Source: Warburgia ugandensis (lineage: Eukaryota > Streptophyta > Magnoliopsida > Canellales > Canellaceae). From it: 64,000 bases of DNA. Below, piece by piece: positions 1 through 13,602 of this stretch (positions are counted from its first letter, which is position 1; the number at the start of each line of letters is the position of its first letter). A program made the position numbers and the translations under genes. The stretch covers positions 65,205,495 through 65,269,494 of the forward strand of contig CP141127.1 in NCBI GenBank assembly GCA_035236585.1, read 5' to 3'. Under the pieces are notes generated by a model, which saw only the letters and a list, made by a program, of their open reading frames with translations, searched no databases and was not told where the DNA came from.

Positions 1-1333
1 ATTACCTTAGCCATATTTTCTCTTCAATTAATTTCTAGATTTTTGTTGCATGTCATCATACTAGATTTGGTTTTAGGACTTAGTTTCCTATGCAATTTTT
101 AGTTTTTCAACATGTTTTATACGCAGAAATTTTGATGTAAGTTTTCAATTGAGTCATTAAAGTTTCTTAAGGATTCTTGTTATGTAATATTTATTTCATC
201 AAATAAATTTGGAGATCAGGGTTGTTATCTTGAAAAAACTAGTTGTTTCAATTGCTTTATTATGCTTGATTTGGTAAATGCTCTTAACTACTTGAAATTT
301 GAAAAAATTTCTCTTTAATCTTTATGCTTTATTTGTAGGCATCAAAACATTTTATTTGCTTGAATCCTTAGGAACCCATTTAGATTTTAGGTTGTTTGCT
401 CAGTACCTAGCTTAGGTTTCAAATTTGTTTGCATTTAAAAAGTCAATTCTATCACTTTTGTACCTACGAACCATGTGCATAGTCCATGGATCATGCACAT
501 GCTACATATGGTGATTCACCTTTAATTCTTGATTCATTCACTTGCCTCATCTTGCTTGACTAATTATTATTAGTTATTTACATCTTAGTTTAGGTTTACA
601 AAGTTTCCTTTTTTGTTTTTGAAATGTTCCATCTTTAGAAAGTGTTAAATTTAGAAACTCTCCTTAATTCTAGTTTCCATTTACATGCATGTTTCTTATT
701 TCTTGTTAAATCTTATTAGATCTCATTGGTTACTTGTTTTTTCATGTTAACTTAGTGTTATAAAGTTTCATACTTTAGTTTTACAAATTTATGTTTTTAG
801 AAAGTTTCTAATTCTAGTTTAGAAAAGGGTTAATTTGGGAAAGTTACTATTTTGCGTAGTTTCCTTAAGATTAATTGCCTAATTTGATTCATTCCAATTT
901 GGTATTCATTTCTTTTAATTGCTTGCCTGTTAGTTAGGTAAGTTTCAATTCTCATTGCTTATCTTTACTATTAGAAAGTTTCTTTTAATTCTAGTTTCTA
1001 ATTCTACTCATGATTCCTTCTTAGTTTGTTTTAATTTTCTAGTTTAATCACATCTCTATCTCTTTGGCTAAAGTTAATTGATCTAAATAGAGTCTAATCC
1101 ATTGCAAATCTATGAGATTCCTTGTGAGATCGACCTTTCTTACATCAACATACTACATTGATTTGTTCTATTACAAGTAATTTTATAGCTACACCAAAAA
1201 GCAATAACTCATGAAAACTCTCCTCCTTTTGCCAAAAATTCTCGGTATTGTTTTTCTTTGCTCTTTTTTCCCTCTATTTTTTTCTTGCAGTTATTTATAA
1301 TTGTAGAGTTTAGGAGCACTTAGGGGTTGGGAT
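1..1333. other. T-rich non-coding flank
   Basis: AT-rich sequence with many pyrimidine runs and repeated short phrases such as agtttc and ctagttt. I see no convincing reading frame. Similar T-rich phrases recur near 38.85-38.97 kb, so this is probably older repeat sequence rather than host gene. The end (about 1090-1200) resembles the transition before an LTR boundary, but no second copy in the window confirms this. Confidence 0.4.
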
Positions 1334-2742
1334 TGTAACATCCCTGAATTTTAATTCTTAATTTAAGTAAATGTTGTAGTTATGTTAAATAGGGATGAAA
1401 AGTGAATATTAAATTTCTTGTTTTGGAGTTTTAGAAAGTAAATTTTTTACAAACATCAAATCAAGTGTTGAGACCTCCATATTTAGATTGTACTCAAAAT
1501 GGCGATTCCAACGACACTACCAACACCAAAATTGAAGTTCAAATGAAGAAGTTATGGCACTTTAAATATGAAAGGAATTTTAGTAAAAATAAGATAAAAA
1601 AGAAGAAGAAGAAGAAGAAATGCCTAAAATAGAGGGGCTATATTTGATACTAGAACCCCCTCCCCACTTAAGAAAAATGAAAATAGAATGAATGGTTTTT
1701 TCCTCCCAAGCCAATAGAGGGAAAGAAAAACCCGATGGGGAGAGGGAAGAAGAGAAAAAAGAAAAAGGGAAGAAGGAAGGAGAGGAGAAGAGAAGAGAAG
1801 AGCGAGAAAGAAGAGAGAGGAAAGAGAGAAGGGGAGAGAAACCCTACTCACCGAAGAAGTCTTTCACGTCGGCGTGTAGGAGAAACCATGGTTATGGGTG
1901 TCGGAGTTGCAGTAGTCACCGGAGAAGATGACAGATCTGAGCCAATCATTCGACTCAATGTAAGAAGATGACCAAAAACCCCATGATTATTGAGGGATCT
2001 GTGATAATCATAATCCTCGATCAGAGACGTGAATGGTGCACAATGTGATTGGAGGATTTCACTACAAAACGGTGATCAATTCATACATCTAAGAAAGGAA
2101 AAGGCACAGAAATACATCCAAGAGGTAAGATCTATGAAACCCAACTTGTGAATTCCATTTTTTTAGTTGAATCCATACTATTCATGCTAGATCTAGGTTC
2201 TTTTAGATAATTTGACCATTGATTTTTAGATCCATACTTAGATAAACTTAAAGTATGCTTATTTAACTCAGATCTAGATAGGATTTATCAATTTAGGCTA
2301 GAAACCAATCTGACAATCTAAGCCATCCTATTGAGTACTATTGATATAGGGATGTTGTGAAACCTAGTTGATGATGAAGTGCCATAGATGACTTCTGTGA
2401 CCTTAAATTGAGTATAATATGACAAAAATTATCAAATTTGGATAGAGATAAATTAGGCAATCTTTGCGGTCCTATCTATCATTATTCAAATAGTGACTTG
2501 GTGATGTCTGATCGATGTTTAAACACCAAAAATGAGTTTTGGAACATTGAAATAACTAGTATATAATAGAAATTGATCAAATAATTTCAATCATCCAATC
2601 AAATAGTAAAGGAATAAGGACCTAACAATTCTTTATTGGACATCAAATGCCACCATTATGTGCCCTAACCTTTATTAAGTAAACATACTCTGAAAATTTT
2701 AAAATCATGGCACTGATTATTAGGAAATTGATGGATTGAATG
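1334..2742 (+). repeat. Element C 5' LTR, first part
   Basis: Head of the C LTR. It matches 26602-27720 along most of its length, including a purine-rich block (about 1600-1850 and 26850-27090). It stops at 2742 where element A is inserted. The last five bases (2738-2742, GAATG) form one side of A's target duplication. Confidence 0.75.
2738..2742. repeat. Target duplication of element A, left copy
   Basis: GAATG directly before the A 5' LTR. The right copy, AAATG at 12210-12214, differs at one base, as expected after some ageing. Confidence 0.65.
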
Positions 2743-5700
2743 TGTAATAACTTGAATTTTTAAGTCCTATTTTAAAAAATTAGAATATTGAAAGTGAGAT
2801 TTTATAGAAATCAAATTTGGTGAAAATATCCTTATAATTAAATTCTACTCAATAAATGGAATCCAACAACATAAAGAACATTGGAAATGGAGATCAAATG
2901 ACAAAGTTATGGATGTTTAAAGATTGAGGGCATTTTAGTAATTTTAAATTCAAAAAGGGGAAGAGTAAAAAAATGCAGGGGTCGTTTTGATAAGGACACC
3001 CCTTTCATCGTCATCGTATAACCGACGCGTCACCCCGTGTTTGTGCCAGAAAAGTGGCAAGTGCCGCCCCCTTTCTCCAGGATGGCACCGCCTTCACAGG
3101 CTATTAAGACCCCTCTCCTCCTTTCTCCCTGATCATTACCTTCCTCATCTCCAGTAATGGTTTTTCCTCACCGAAAAATCTCTCCCCCTCTGTTCTTCTT
3201 TTCTTCCCCGGCACCAGCACCCATCGGAATCAAGTAAGCCCTCTCCTCTCCTCTCCTCTCCTCTCCCCTTCTATTTTCTTCTCTCTTTCTCTTCCTCTTC
3301 TTTTCCTTCTTCTCCCCTACATCCTCACTCTATCTCTACACTTCCAGCAGTAGGGTTTCTAGTGGCACAATGGAACTGCACCACTAGAAAACTCAAGTTT
3401 CCCTCCTTTCCAGTATGATCAAGTAAACCAGATCAAGTAAACCATCTCACCTATTCCATTCATCCTCTCCATTTTTTCGGCAAACCCAGTACAGATCCAC
3501 GGTAGATCTACTCCCACCGGTCTAACATCGCCGATGAAAACAGATATGTTGGATCTGATTTGGAACACGAGTAAGGATAGCTAGAATGGATGATCTGAGT
3601 CGTCCAATGAGTTGGTGGACCCCAAAATCCTAGAAAACTTAAGATAGTGGAAATACTGAGGCATCCTGAACATTGATTAGGGACCAGGATGATTGGATGA
3701 TCCAAATCGCATTGCCTCATCCGGTCAACCTAATCAGGTACCCAGGATGTATGAGCATAATGCACAACCAGAATGCACGCTCTAGAGTGTCCTTGGGGTG
3801 TGTGCAATGTGCGGGTGCGGTCTCAGTTCAACCAGGACACATGCATGTCTTGGGAACCATGATGTGCAAACCCTGTCTTGTCGTGTTTTGGACCCAGAAA
3901 TCAAATCTAGATCGTTTATCTAACCTAAAACACTAAAACTACAATTAAGAAGGCTATATAACTCCGATCAATAATCCGAAAAGACCATTGCATTTGTCTT
4001 GACGACGCGGATTTAATTATACAATAAAATTTAGGATCATAGGGCTATTTAATGTGACCATAGCCTAAAAACCATAGAATCTCATAGATCTATAAGATCA
4101 AAGATGATCAGATCTCATAAATTAATCCATTAGATGTATTAGGAGATCAATATTCTAGGATCAACCCTAAACTGCATGTATCAACCTTGGAATTATAGAT
4201 GTGACTATCCAAATCAAGTACAAACCTGATCTAAGCATCATGATAGGTGATCTATGAGATCTAGCTGTTCAATTATAAGATCTTGATGACATAAAAATTA
4301 TTAAAGGCAATCTAACCATTAAATATTAGATTTATAAGTGAGATCTAGCCTAAAAACTCATTAATCAATTATCTACAACCTAAAGGATAGATCTAGCCGT
4401 TGATATGTAAATCTAACTAATGATCTATAAAGAATGGGAAATAATACTTGGATTCATATGCCCAAATAATATCTAGGACCTCACAAAGATGATCTAGAAT
4501 TTGAATTGAAGAAAGACGAGATCCAAATGACATCATTGAGGTAGGTAGTCTGATGCTACTAAGTTTTCAAATGCATTCCAAAATATAAATGATTTACTTG
4601 ACTCTGTTACCATGTTTAGTATGCTTTTTGAGATATGATATTCTTATAATAAGCATGCAGATTGTCCTCATGATTTATGCTCTTGAATGCAATTGCTTGC
4701 ATATTTCATGAGTAGTTTTTATATGTGCACTGTATGCAAGTTTTGAAACTAGTTTCATAAATTGCATGATTTATGATGATTGAAATTTGGAATATATGTA
4801 TATATTTTTTAGGCTAATGAGCTTGGTGGGCACTATGTTGAGAGGTTGTTTATGTACGAAGTTGGCCTTCCAGCCTCTAACAACTAAAAGTGGCAGGTAT
4901 TACTGCCCTAAGCAGCATTGTCCCTTCCTCGATTGCTATGGTAAATAAGGCCGACCGCTGGAGGTGTTAGCAACACCCTTTTCAAGGACATATCCATAGT
5001 CGCCATAGAGGCTATGGTGGGCATGGTCGCTAGATACCGGAGCTACACAATTTCAGAATAGGTTTTGGTTGTGAGCATAGTGGACCCTATGATTTTTTTT
5101 TATATATCAATATGCATATTGCATTGAGATGGTCGTAGACGAGTACTTGTGACCAATTGGCTTGATGTGTTCGCCAACCCATCGGCTTGATGTGTTCGTT
5201 GAGATACCCACATGCATAATATCTATCATGGGGTGAGATTCTATCATCTAGTTTGATCGATGACTACTTTAAGGATTTAGTAGTTATTATTATTTTATGA
5301 ATTATTGATTTTGACTAATCGGCTTGATGTGTTCACCAAGATTTTAATACACAAATTGATTGGTAGATGCTTTAAAGGTTTTCGTAATATTTATATTCCT
5401 GACTACTGAATTTTGATAAAAGATTCCATGGTAAAAAATAGTGTAAATGAGCTTATGATTTATGCATAAATATGCATGTTTATACAAAAAGAAATCGCAT
5501 GATCTTTACATGGAAAGAATCTCTTGAAATTATGCATGTTGCATGCTGTGTTTTCAAAATAGTAGCATCAGATCACCTACTGAGTATGAGAAATACTCAT
5601 CCAAATATATTATTTTTATAGATTAGTTCCAACATGATTAGAAGAAGCATCAGGAAATGTTAGTGCTACAATCAAGTGAATGAAGAGAAAGATAAGTATG

Positions 5701-5991
5701 AATGTAAGTATATGATCTACCCTTTGGACATGCATATGTAATTATTACAGTTGGGTTGTGAGCTGTGACTGGATAGTTCTGCGATGCATATATGTTTATC
5801 TTAGTTTTAAAAATTACTTTGTTCATCTTGAAAGCAAATGACACTTGGAGTTTTCAAAAAATGAATTTAAAATAAAATATTTTTTTGCTGCATTACATTG
5901 TTTTTATAAAAGTGTTTTCAAATAGGAATCGATCATGCATTAGGAATTGGTTTTGAATTTAAAAATGCATGTGAAAACCAAAGTCATCATA
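2743..5991 (+). repeat. Element A 5' LTR
   Basis: Begins TGTAATAACT and ends just before the primer site. It pairs with 9339-12209 over nearly its whole length, though the two copies differ in length by several hundred bases. It contains a CpG-richer block (about 3000-3900), a conserved block starting GGTGGGCACTATG at 4825, and several copies of the short phrase GGCTTGATGTGTTC (5158-5335). Confidence 0.85.
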
Positions 5992-5993
5992 GT

Positions 5994-6005
5994 TGGTATC
6001 AGAGC
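5994..6005 (+). other. Element A primer-binding site
   Basis: TGGTATCAGAGC lies two bases inside the 5' LTR end. It is the standard plant LTR-element site complementary to the 3' end of initiator Met-tRNA. Its position defines the LTR end and the plus orientation. Confidence 0.85.
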
Positions 6006-9000
6006 TCAGTTTTATCCTTTCACAGCCAATCCTGCATGTCCAAATGTCATATACAACTAGAATAATTAAGAAAAAGTAGTATAAATATGAGTCATAGAGA
6101 TGACTAGAATAAGAAGTGATATCAAATCACAAAGAAATACACCATAAATAAATAGGTGAAAGGGAGTTGGATTTTACAAATACTTAGGCATTGGATGGTG
6201 CAAACCCTATAAAAAAATATAGTCTAAACTACTTAGGGTTTAAGAAGTGTTGAGTAGTGGAGCAAATTATTCGATGAGAATAAGATTATGGTGAGAATGT
6301 AGAATGAGAATACAAGATGATACTAGTGGAATTTGTAGTGGATAACTCTAACTTGTACTAAATCAATCAAAGTGAGAATCCAGAAGAACTTAGCTTAATT
6401 TTGGATGACCTTGCATGGAACCTTGTGAGAAGTAAATTGTTATCTTACAAACCTAAGTAATAGAGCAGATTTGAAGATAGGTACAATAATTGATATATTA
6501 TGTGATCAAGAGGAATATAACATGAATACGACAGTGGATGCAAAAGACTGAATCTGATAAGAATGACGAAGAATTTGATTATAATAGAGTTACTAGAATA
6601 TTTTGATGATAATCTAAATAGGGGATGATTGATATGTGATACTAGATTGATAATAACATGAACTTATAAGGAAGAGAAGTATTATATAGACAAAAATGTC
6701 AATTTAATTATTGAGACACTATTAGAAAATTTTAACATTTCCTGGAAGTATTCAATTCATCATATCAGTTGATCAAAAGTGTGGATGTAGTATTTAAGTA
6801 ACAAATCAAATGGAGACATTAATCTGAGTGGACAAGAGGAGGATTTTAACTATATAAAAAAAAAAAAACATGAGATGTAAATACAAGTATTTGGTGGATG
6901 TTGAATAGTCAAAATATGAAGATCATGACTTTATTGAGGATAGAAAAGATAATTATAGAATCGAAGATCTTTCATCTTGAGTTGTATTGCCAAATTGAAA
7001 GATGAATCAATCAAATTCGAAGGGATAATAGTAATAGAGTCAATGATTTTACTATGAAAGAGTATAATAGAGATAAAGCAGATGGAAATGCATACTTTGA
7101 GTCGAGAGTCGAAATTAAGGACAGTGTATTGCAAGAAATTTCCAAAGAAGGATTGTGACCAACTAGGAATTAAATTCTAAAAATTAGTTTGATACTTATA
7201 TCAATTGTTGAAATTAGAATTTTATCATATCCATTATTTTATGAGGTAACACTAGTGATTATAGTCAATAAAAAGGAGAAGTTGATAATACCTTACATTG
7301 CCATTATATGATTGAATGAAGTTATAGTGAGAAGTAAAGAGCAAGGATAGTGACTTGTCCAAGCGATTTTCATCAACTAGAGTATCATCAAAGATCAACT
7401 TGATATCATAGAGGAGGATTGGAAGAGCAAGTATCTTGAGGACAACGATATGCCCTTAGGCACGACCATACATAACATAGAAATCATAGCAATAGATTTA
7501 AGTGTCATTACCTTTAGAATAATGTTGATTGAACTAGTAAATAGTAGCCTAAGTTATGTAATACATATTATGGGTACTTATACATGAGTTTTTCACTAGA
7601 GGAAGTCAACTAATTAGACTAAGTCATTTGAGGATGTAAAATCACAATAGATCCAGTAACGACTGAGGCAAAAGTGAAATGAGAAAAGATCTAAAACAAT
7701 GACCAAAACTGCTGATCTTCCCAAACCTTACTAGATGCTATGATAGTGTATTGGATGATTATTATTGTTAAGATAAGTATAAGGTGGTACATGAAAGACA
7801 AAATTTGAGAAATTGAGAGATCCACTACTTATGATACCTCCTAACAATTAAGACTTAATGGTTGTTGACAATGCCTTTGATAAATGATTGAATAATGTAT
7901 TGATATAGGAAATGGAAGGAGAAAAGTTAAGATAGATGTCACACTATATGGTATTATCTAACATTTGATGTTTAATAGCCTTTAGAGAAAAAAGGTATTT
8001 GTTATAAGCACGTATCAAGTACAAAGACCCACTGAAGACGATAAGTAGAAGTAAATTCCATAAAGGCTAACTTTACTAGATTGAGATGCTGGATATATAT
8101 ATATATATATATAACTTTTGGTCTGAAAGATCATGAAGTGAATCATCAATCAAGGAAAACTTAAAGAGGATAATGGCATCGGATCCAACCATGAACACAA
8201 TGAGTGAACTCTAATATAGATAAGAGAATTTTGACATGAGTATGAATATTGTTGGAAATCATAATGAAAATTTTATGAGAACAGTGATATAAGACTCTAA
8301 ACGAGAACGTTCGATCTATGTTGATAGATTGACCATAAATATTTTACATGATTTTGAATAAATTCTTAGAGGATAAAACTATTTGATGGGTTCAATATCC
8401 ATGAAACTTGATATATGGTTAGGAGATCTTATTTATAGTATATGATAGATATAATTGATAGAAGATGCTACATGATTCTTTTGAGAGTTCTATATTAAAG
8501 GTGAAAGATAGTTGGAATACAAAATTAGAGACCAAGTGTTCTCAAATATTTCTCCAACTAAGGGTTTTAGTAATAAGAAAACTTTTGTCATTGATGTAAA
8601 GAAATAAGAAGTGATATTGTTAAAAGTTAATTTGTCAATCTTGAAAGTTCCTTAAAGAAAATGTGAAGTAAGATGAGATATGATGGGACAGATGTAATTA
8701 TGACTTGGCTACTTTTGGAACTTTTACCAACAAGTTGTAGGTCAACCTTAAAGAGAATATTTTAATGAAAAATAGATCACAAGAGGATAGACAGAGAAAA
8801 AGAGATTACTCAGTATCATTCAAAATGAAATATAAGAAATGAGGAGATTATAAAAGAACAAGGAGTAATTTAGTATTAGAGAAGTATGAAGTAAGTTATA
8901 CACAATTAAAGGATTTTGGTGATCTAAGGATTTGGAGATGTCAATTATATGAACTGAAATTATGTTGATGAATTAGAGAGTAGAGGCTAAGTACCAGAGT

Positions 9001-9338
9001 ACATAGCGAAAAGTGGCTCTGTATTACGTAAAGCAAACATAAAAGATATGCTGAAATTCAGTTATACTTAAGGATTTTGTTGAAGATATTATGTGAATGA
9101 TGAATTGAGAATGTGCCTAGAAAGATAACATGAAAAGAATTTTGAAGACAAAATTCCTCTAATTATTGACTCATTTGAGGTTTTGGATGAGAAGATTAAG
9201 AAGTTGAAGTAAAGAAATTTCCCTAGTCTAAGTCCTAAGGGAGAATACATTCATCAAAGAGGAAACCTGAGAAACAAAATATCCTAAAAGTAACAATTTG
9301 TGGAATTTCGAGGACGAAATTCTTTGTAGGGGTAGTAA
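6006..9338 (+). other. Element A interior without recognisable pol
   Basis: AT-rich interior, about 3.3 kb, broadly similar to the interior of element B (16531-19823), for example near 6150 and 16663. No family motif of gag, protease, reverse transcriptase, RNase H or integrase is visible. Both elements having the same short interior suggests a non-autonomous family rather than two independent losses. A (TA)n run lies at 8093-8113. Confidence 0.6.
9328..9338 (+). other. Element A polypurine tract
   Basis: AGGGGTAGTAA directly before the 3' LTR, downstream of GGACGAAATTCTTTG (9312-9326), a phrase typical of the pol-LTR junction of plant Ty3/gypsy elements. It would prime plus-strand DNA synthesis. 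Confidence 0.7.
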
Positions 9339-12209
9339 TGTAATAACTTGAATTTTTAAGTCCTATTTTTAAAAATTAGGATATTGAAAGTGAGATTTTA
9401 TAGAATTCAAATTTGGTGAAAATATCCCCATAATTAGATTCTACTCGAAAAATGGAATCCGACAAAGGTTTTCCCTCACTAAAAAAGCTCTCCCCCTCTG
9501 TTCTTCTTTTCTTCCACAGCACCGGCACCCACCGTAATCGAGTAAGCCCTCTCCCCTTCTCTTCTCTTTTCTTCTCTCTTTCTCTTCCTCTTCTTTTCCT
9601 TCCCATACAGCCTCACTCTATCTCTGCACTTCTGGCCATAGGGTTCCTAGCGGTACAATGGAACTGCACCACTGGAAAACTCAAGTTTCTCTCCTTTTCG
9701 GTATGATCAGGTAAACCATCTCACCTATTCCATTCATCCTCTCCATTTTTTTGGCAAACCTAGACTAGATCCATGCCAGATCTACTCCCACTGGCCAGAC
9801 ATCTCGAGTGAAAACAGATCTGTTGGATCTAATCTGGAACATGAGCAAGGACAGCTTGAATGGATGATTCGAGCCATCTAATGAGTCGGTGGACCCTGAA
9901 ACCCTAGAAAACTTAAGACAGTGGAAACACTAAGGCATCCTGAACGTTGATTAGGGACTAGGACGATTGGATGGTCTGGATCAGATCTCCTCATCTAGTC
10001 AACCTAATTAGGTACCTGGGACACACGACCAGAATGCACGACTGGAGCGCACACTCTGGAGTGCCCTTCGGGGGAGTGCAGCATATGGATGCAGTCGTGG
10101 TTCGACTGTGATGCATGCGTGTCCTAGGAACGGTAATGCGCAGACCTTGTCTTGTCGCGTTCTGGACATAGAAATCAAATCTGGATTGTTTATCTAACCT
10201 AAAACATTAAAACTGCAATTAAGAAGGCTATATAACTTCGATCAACTATTTGAAAAGACTATTACATTTGTCTTGATGACACAGATCTAATTATACAATA
10301 AAATTTAGGATCAAAGGACTATTTAATGTGACCATAGCCTAAAAATCATAGAAATCTCATAGATCTACAAGATCAAAGATGATTAGATCTCATAAATTGA
10401 TCCATTAGATGTATTAGGAGATCAATATTCTAAGATCAACCCTAAACTACATGTATCAACCTTGGAATTATAGATGTGACTATCCAAATCAAGTACAAAC
10501 CTGATCTAAGCATCATGATAAGCGATCTATGAGATCTGGCCGTTCAATTATAAGATCTTGATGACATAAAAATTATTAAAGGCAATCTAACCATTAAATA
10601 TTAGATGTGTAAGTGAGATCTAGCCTCAAAACTCATTAATCAATTATCTATAACCTAAAGGATAGATCTAGCCGTTGATATGTAAGTCTAACTAATGATC
10701 TATAAAGAATAGAAAATAATACTTGGATTCTTATGCCCAAATAATATCTAGGACCTCACAAAGGTGATTTAGGATTCAAATTGAAGAAAGACATTATCCA
10801 AGTGGCATCATCTAGGTAGTTTGATGCTACTAAGTTTTCAAATGCATTCCAAAATCTAAATGATTTACTTGACTCTATTACCGTGTTTAGTATGCTTTTT
10901 GAGATATGATATTCTTATAATAAGCATGCAAATTGTCCTCATGATTTATGATCTTGAATGTGATTGCTTGCATATTTCATGAACAGTTTTTATATATGCA
11001 TTGCATACATGTTTTAAAACTAGTTGCATTTATGATGATAGAGATTTGGAATATATGTATATATTTTTTAGGTTAATGAGCCTAGTGGGCACTATGCTGA
11101 GAGGTTGTTTATGTATGGGGTTAGCCTCCTGGCCTCTAACCCCCAAAGGTGGTAAGTATCACTGCCTAAAGCGGCATTGTCCCTTCCTCGACTACTATGG
11201 TAAATAGGGACAACCATTGGAGGTGTTCACAGTACCCTTTCCGAGGACATATCCATAGTCACCGTGGAGGCTATGATGGGCACAGTCTCTAAATATCATA
11301 GCCACACAATTTCAGAATAGGTTTTAGTCGTGAGCATAGTGGACCCTATGATTTCGATTTTGATATCGATATGCATATTACATTGAGAAGGTTGTAGACG
11401 AGTACTCGTGACTAGTCGGCTTGATGTGTTCACCGAGATACCCACATGCATGATATCTATCGTAGGGTGAGATTCTATCATCTGGTTTGATTGATGACTA
11501 CTTTAAGGATTTAGTAGCTATTATTATTTTATGAATTATTGATTTTGACGAATCTGCGTGATGTGTTCGCCGAGATTTGAATACATCTTTAAAGGTTTTT
11601 GTAATATTTATATTCTTGATTACTGAATTTTGATAAAAGATTCCATGGTCAGAAACTTTGTAAATGAGATTATGATTTATGCTTAAATACACATGTTTAT
11701 ACAAAAAGAAATTGCATGATCTTTACATGGAAAGAATCTCTTGAAATTATGCATATTGCATGTCGTGTTTTCAAAATAGTGGTGTCAAATCACCTACTGA
11801 GTATGAGGAATAATCATCCAAATATATTATTTTTACAAATTAGTTCCAACAGGATTAGAAGAAGCATCAGGAAATGTTAGTGCTAGGATCAAGTGAATAA
11901 AGAGAAAGATAAGTATGAGTGTAAGTATATGATCTACCCTTTGGACATGTATATGTACTTATTACAGTTGGGATGTGAGTTGTGACTGGATAGATCTGCG
12001 ATGCATATATGTTTGTCTTAGTTTTAAAAATCACTTTGTTTGTCTTTAAAGCAAATGACACTCGAGGTTTTCAAAAAATAAATTTAAAATAAAATATTTT
12101 TTTGCTACATTGCGTTGTTTTTATAAAAGTGTTTTCAAATAGGGATCGATCCTGCATTAGGAATTGGTTTTGCATTTAAAAAATGCATGTGAAAACCTAA
12201 GTCGTCACA
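9339..12209 (+). repeat. Element A 3' LTR
   Basis: Starts TGTAATAACT and ends GTCGTCACA, giving TG...CA ends. It aligns with 2743-5991. The conserved block starts near 11084. Confidence 0.85.
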
Positions 12210-13319
12210 AAATGACAACCGTTGATTTTTCACTATACACATTGTTTAGTCCGTGATCAGAACTCTAATAGACTTTTCAAGGTTCTAATTAATGAGCCTT
12301 GACCCTTAACAACCAATCCAATAGCTCAAAAAATGTGGATCATGAAAGAATCGTTAATTCAAGGCCCTTGACTATATGATCATGACCCTAAGTTTATAGT
12401 TAAATACTAAGAACATAGGATCAGACCTTGAAACACTAAGTTTGATCACCATGACTCATTGGATTAAACTTTTAGATCTGGATCATTCATCAATGGGGTT
12501 ATTTGAATGGTAAATGCAAATCTAAACTGTGGATGACTAATTGGTGAATGAATGGCGGGCAGAGGACTGAAATTATCATTTATTCCCCTATGTAATCTAT
12601 GATCCAGTGGAAAGTTAGATGGTTTGTGATGATCTAAACCATTAGGCTTTAATTAAAATAGATTTCTTATGTACTTATTAATCTATGACTCAACATTGAC
12701 AAGAACTCTAGAACATCAATAGAGAAGGTTGATCGGCAAGTGAGTGGAAGAAGAGATATAACTAAATCAAGGAGCATGTCAAAGGAGGTAGGTAATCTGA
12801 TATTGCCAAGTTTCAAATGAACTTCAAAATGAGGAAATACTTTGTGGACTATTACCAAGTTAGAATGGTTTGATTATACCAATGATTGATACATGTGTAC
12901 ATTATTTGCGCGTATATGATTTTCATGAAGATCCATGATTTATCACTTGTTCCTTGTCTGAAACTTCTTATAAATGATGCATGTCAATTGATATATGATT
13001 TTAAATTCATGTTGCATACCTAATTTTGGGAGAACAATGATTCATTCAATTTAAAGTATTCAAATGTCTACTTTACTTGTGAAATGTGAGAAAGATTGTG
13101 ATTTGTATATGCATAATTTCCTTACTTTGAAACTAATTAAGATTGCTATGATTTTCAATATGTGTGTGTGTGTATACGAATCTTGATTGTTAAAATGAGT
13201 TTCTTTAGGTTATGCGAGGAATGAAGTAAATGTGTATGCTATATTTGAATTATGATTAAACTGCTCATGTATAAGCATATGTTACTTATCGTAAAGTGTC
13301 AGTTAGTCTGTCTATACAT

Positions 13320-13602
13320 GACATGACTGGTCCCAAGCCAGAGTACTATGGAAGCCCATCTGCTCTAAGTGTATGGAACAAAATAGTGAAGGAGTATTGT
13401 GGGTAGCCCATCTGCTCCAAAACGGACAATATCGTGGCCGAAATTTAGCCTGTATTATGTCTGTCTATTTGTAGCATAACACATCTTGAACTAAAGTACT
13501 GTGGGAAGCCTATCTACTCTGAGTGTATGAAACAAAACTGTGAGGGAGTACTGTGGGTAGCCCATCGGCTCCAAATAGACAATATTGTAATAGGTGACTG
13601 TG
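13320..13602 (+). repeat. Tandem repeat in the C LTR, left of element B
   Basis: Two imperfect units, each with AAGCCCATCTGCTCTAAG-like and GTGGGTAGCCCATC phrases. The array resumes at 22677-22860 on the far side of element B, showing that one array was split by the B insertion. Confidence 0.65.
13598..13602. repeat. Target duplication of element B, left copy
   Basis: CTGTG, identical to 22672-22676 directly after the 3' LTR. A perfect 5-bp duplication is what LTR-element integrases of this group make. Confidence 0.85.

Larger units (their letters stand above)
2743..12209 (+). mobile_element. Element A: LARD-like LTR retroelement
   Basis: LTR element with all structural ends visible: 5' LTR 2743-5991, Met-tRNA primer site 5994-6005, interior of about 3.3 kb, purine tract 9328-9338 and 3' LTR 9339-12209. 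Flanking five-base target copies are GAATG (2738-2742) and AAATG (12210-12214), differing at one base. The interior has no recognisable gag, protease, reverse transcriptase or integrase frame. A stretch just before the 3' LTR (about 9170-9215) faintly resembles the end of a chromovirus polyprotein. Structure and long LTRs suggest a large non-autonomous derivative of a Tekay/Del-like chromovirus. Over a sample of about 250 aligned bases the two LTRs differ at roughly 5%, so the insertion is moderately old. It is inserted in the 5' LTR of element C. Confidence 0.8.
12215..13602 (+). repeat. Element C 5' LTR, middle part
   Basis: Continuation of the C LTR between the insertions of A and B. From about 13320 it holds tandem copies of a unit of roughly 150-190 bases containing TACTGTGGGTAGCCCATC. 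The last five bases, CTGTG, are the left target copy of element B, which landed inside that tandem array. Confidence 0.65.

Noticed and set aside
1624-1971. Purine-rich frames on both strands
   Set aside because: Low-complexity translations of a GA-rich block in LTR C; the copy at 26872-27199 behaves the same way.
5994-6005. tRNA gene at the TGGTATCAGAGC sites
   Set aside because: Only the short tRNA-complementary primer site is present, without the rest of a tRNA.
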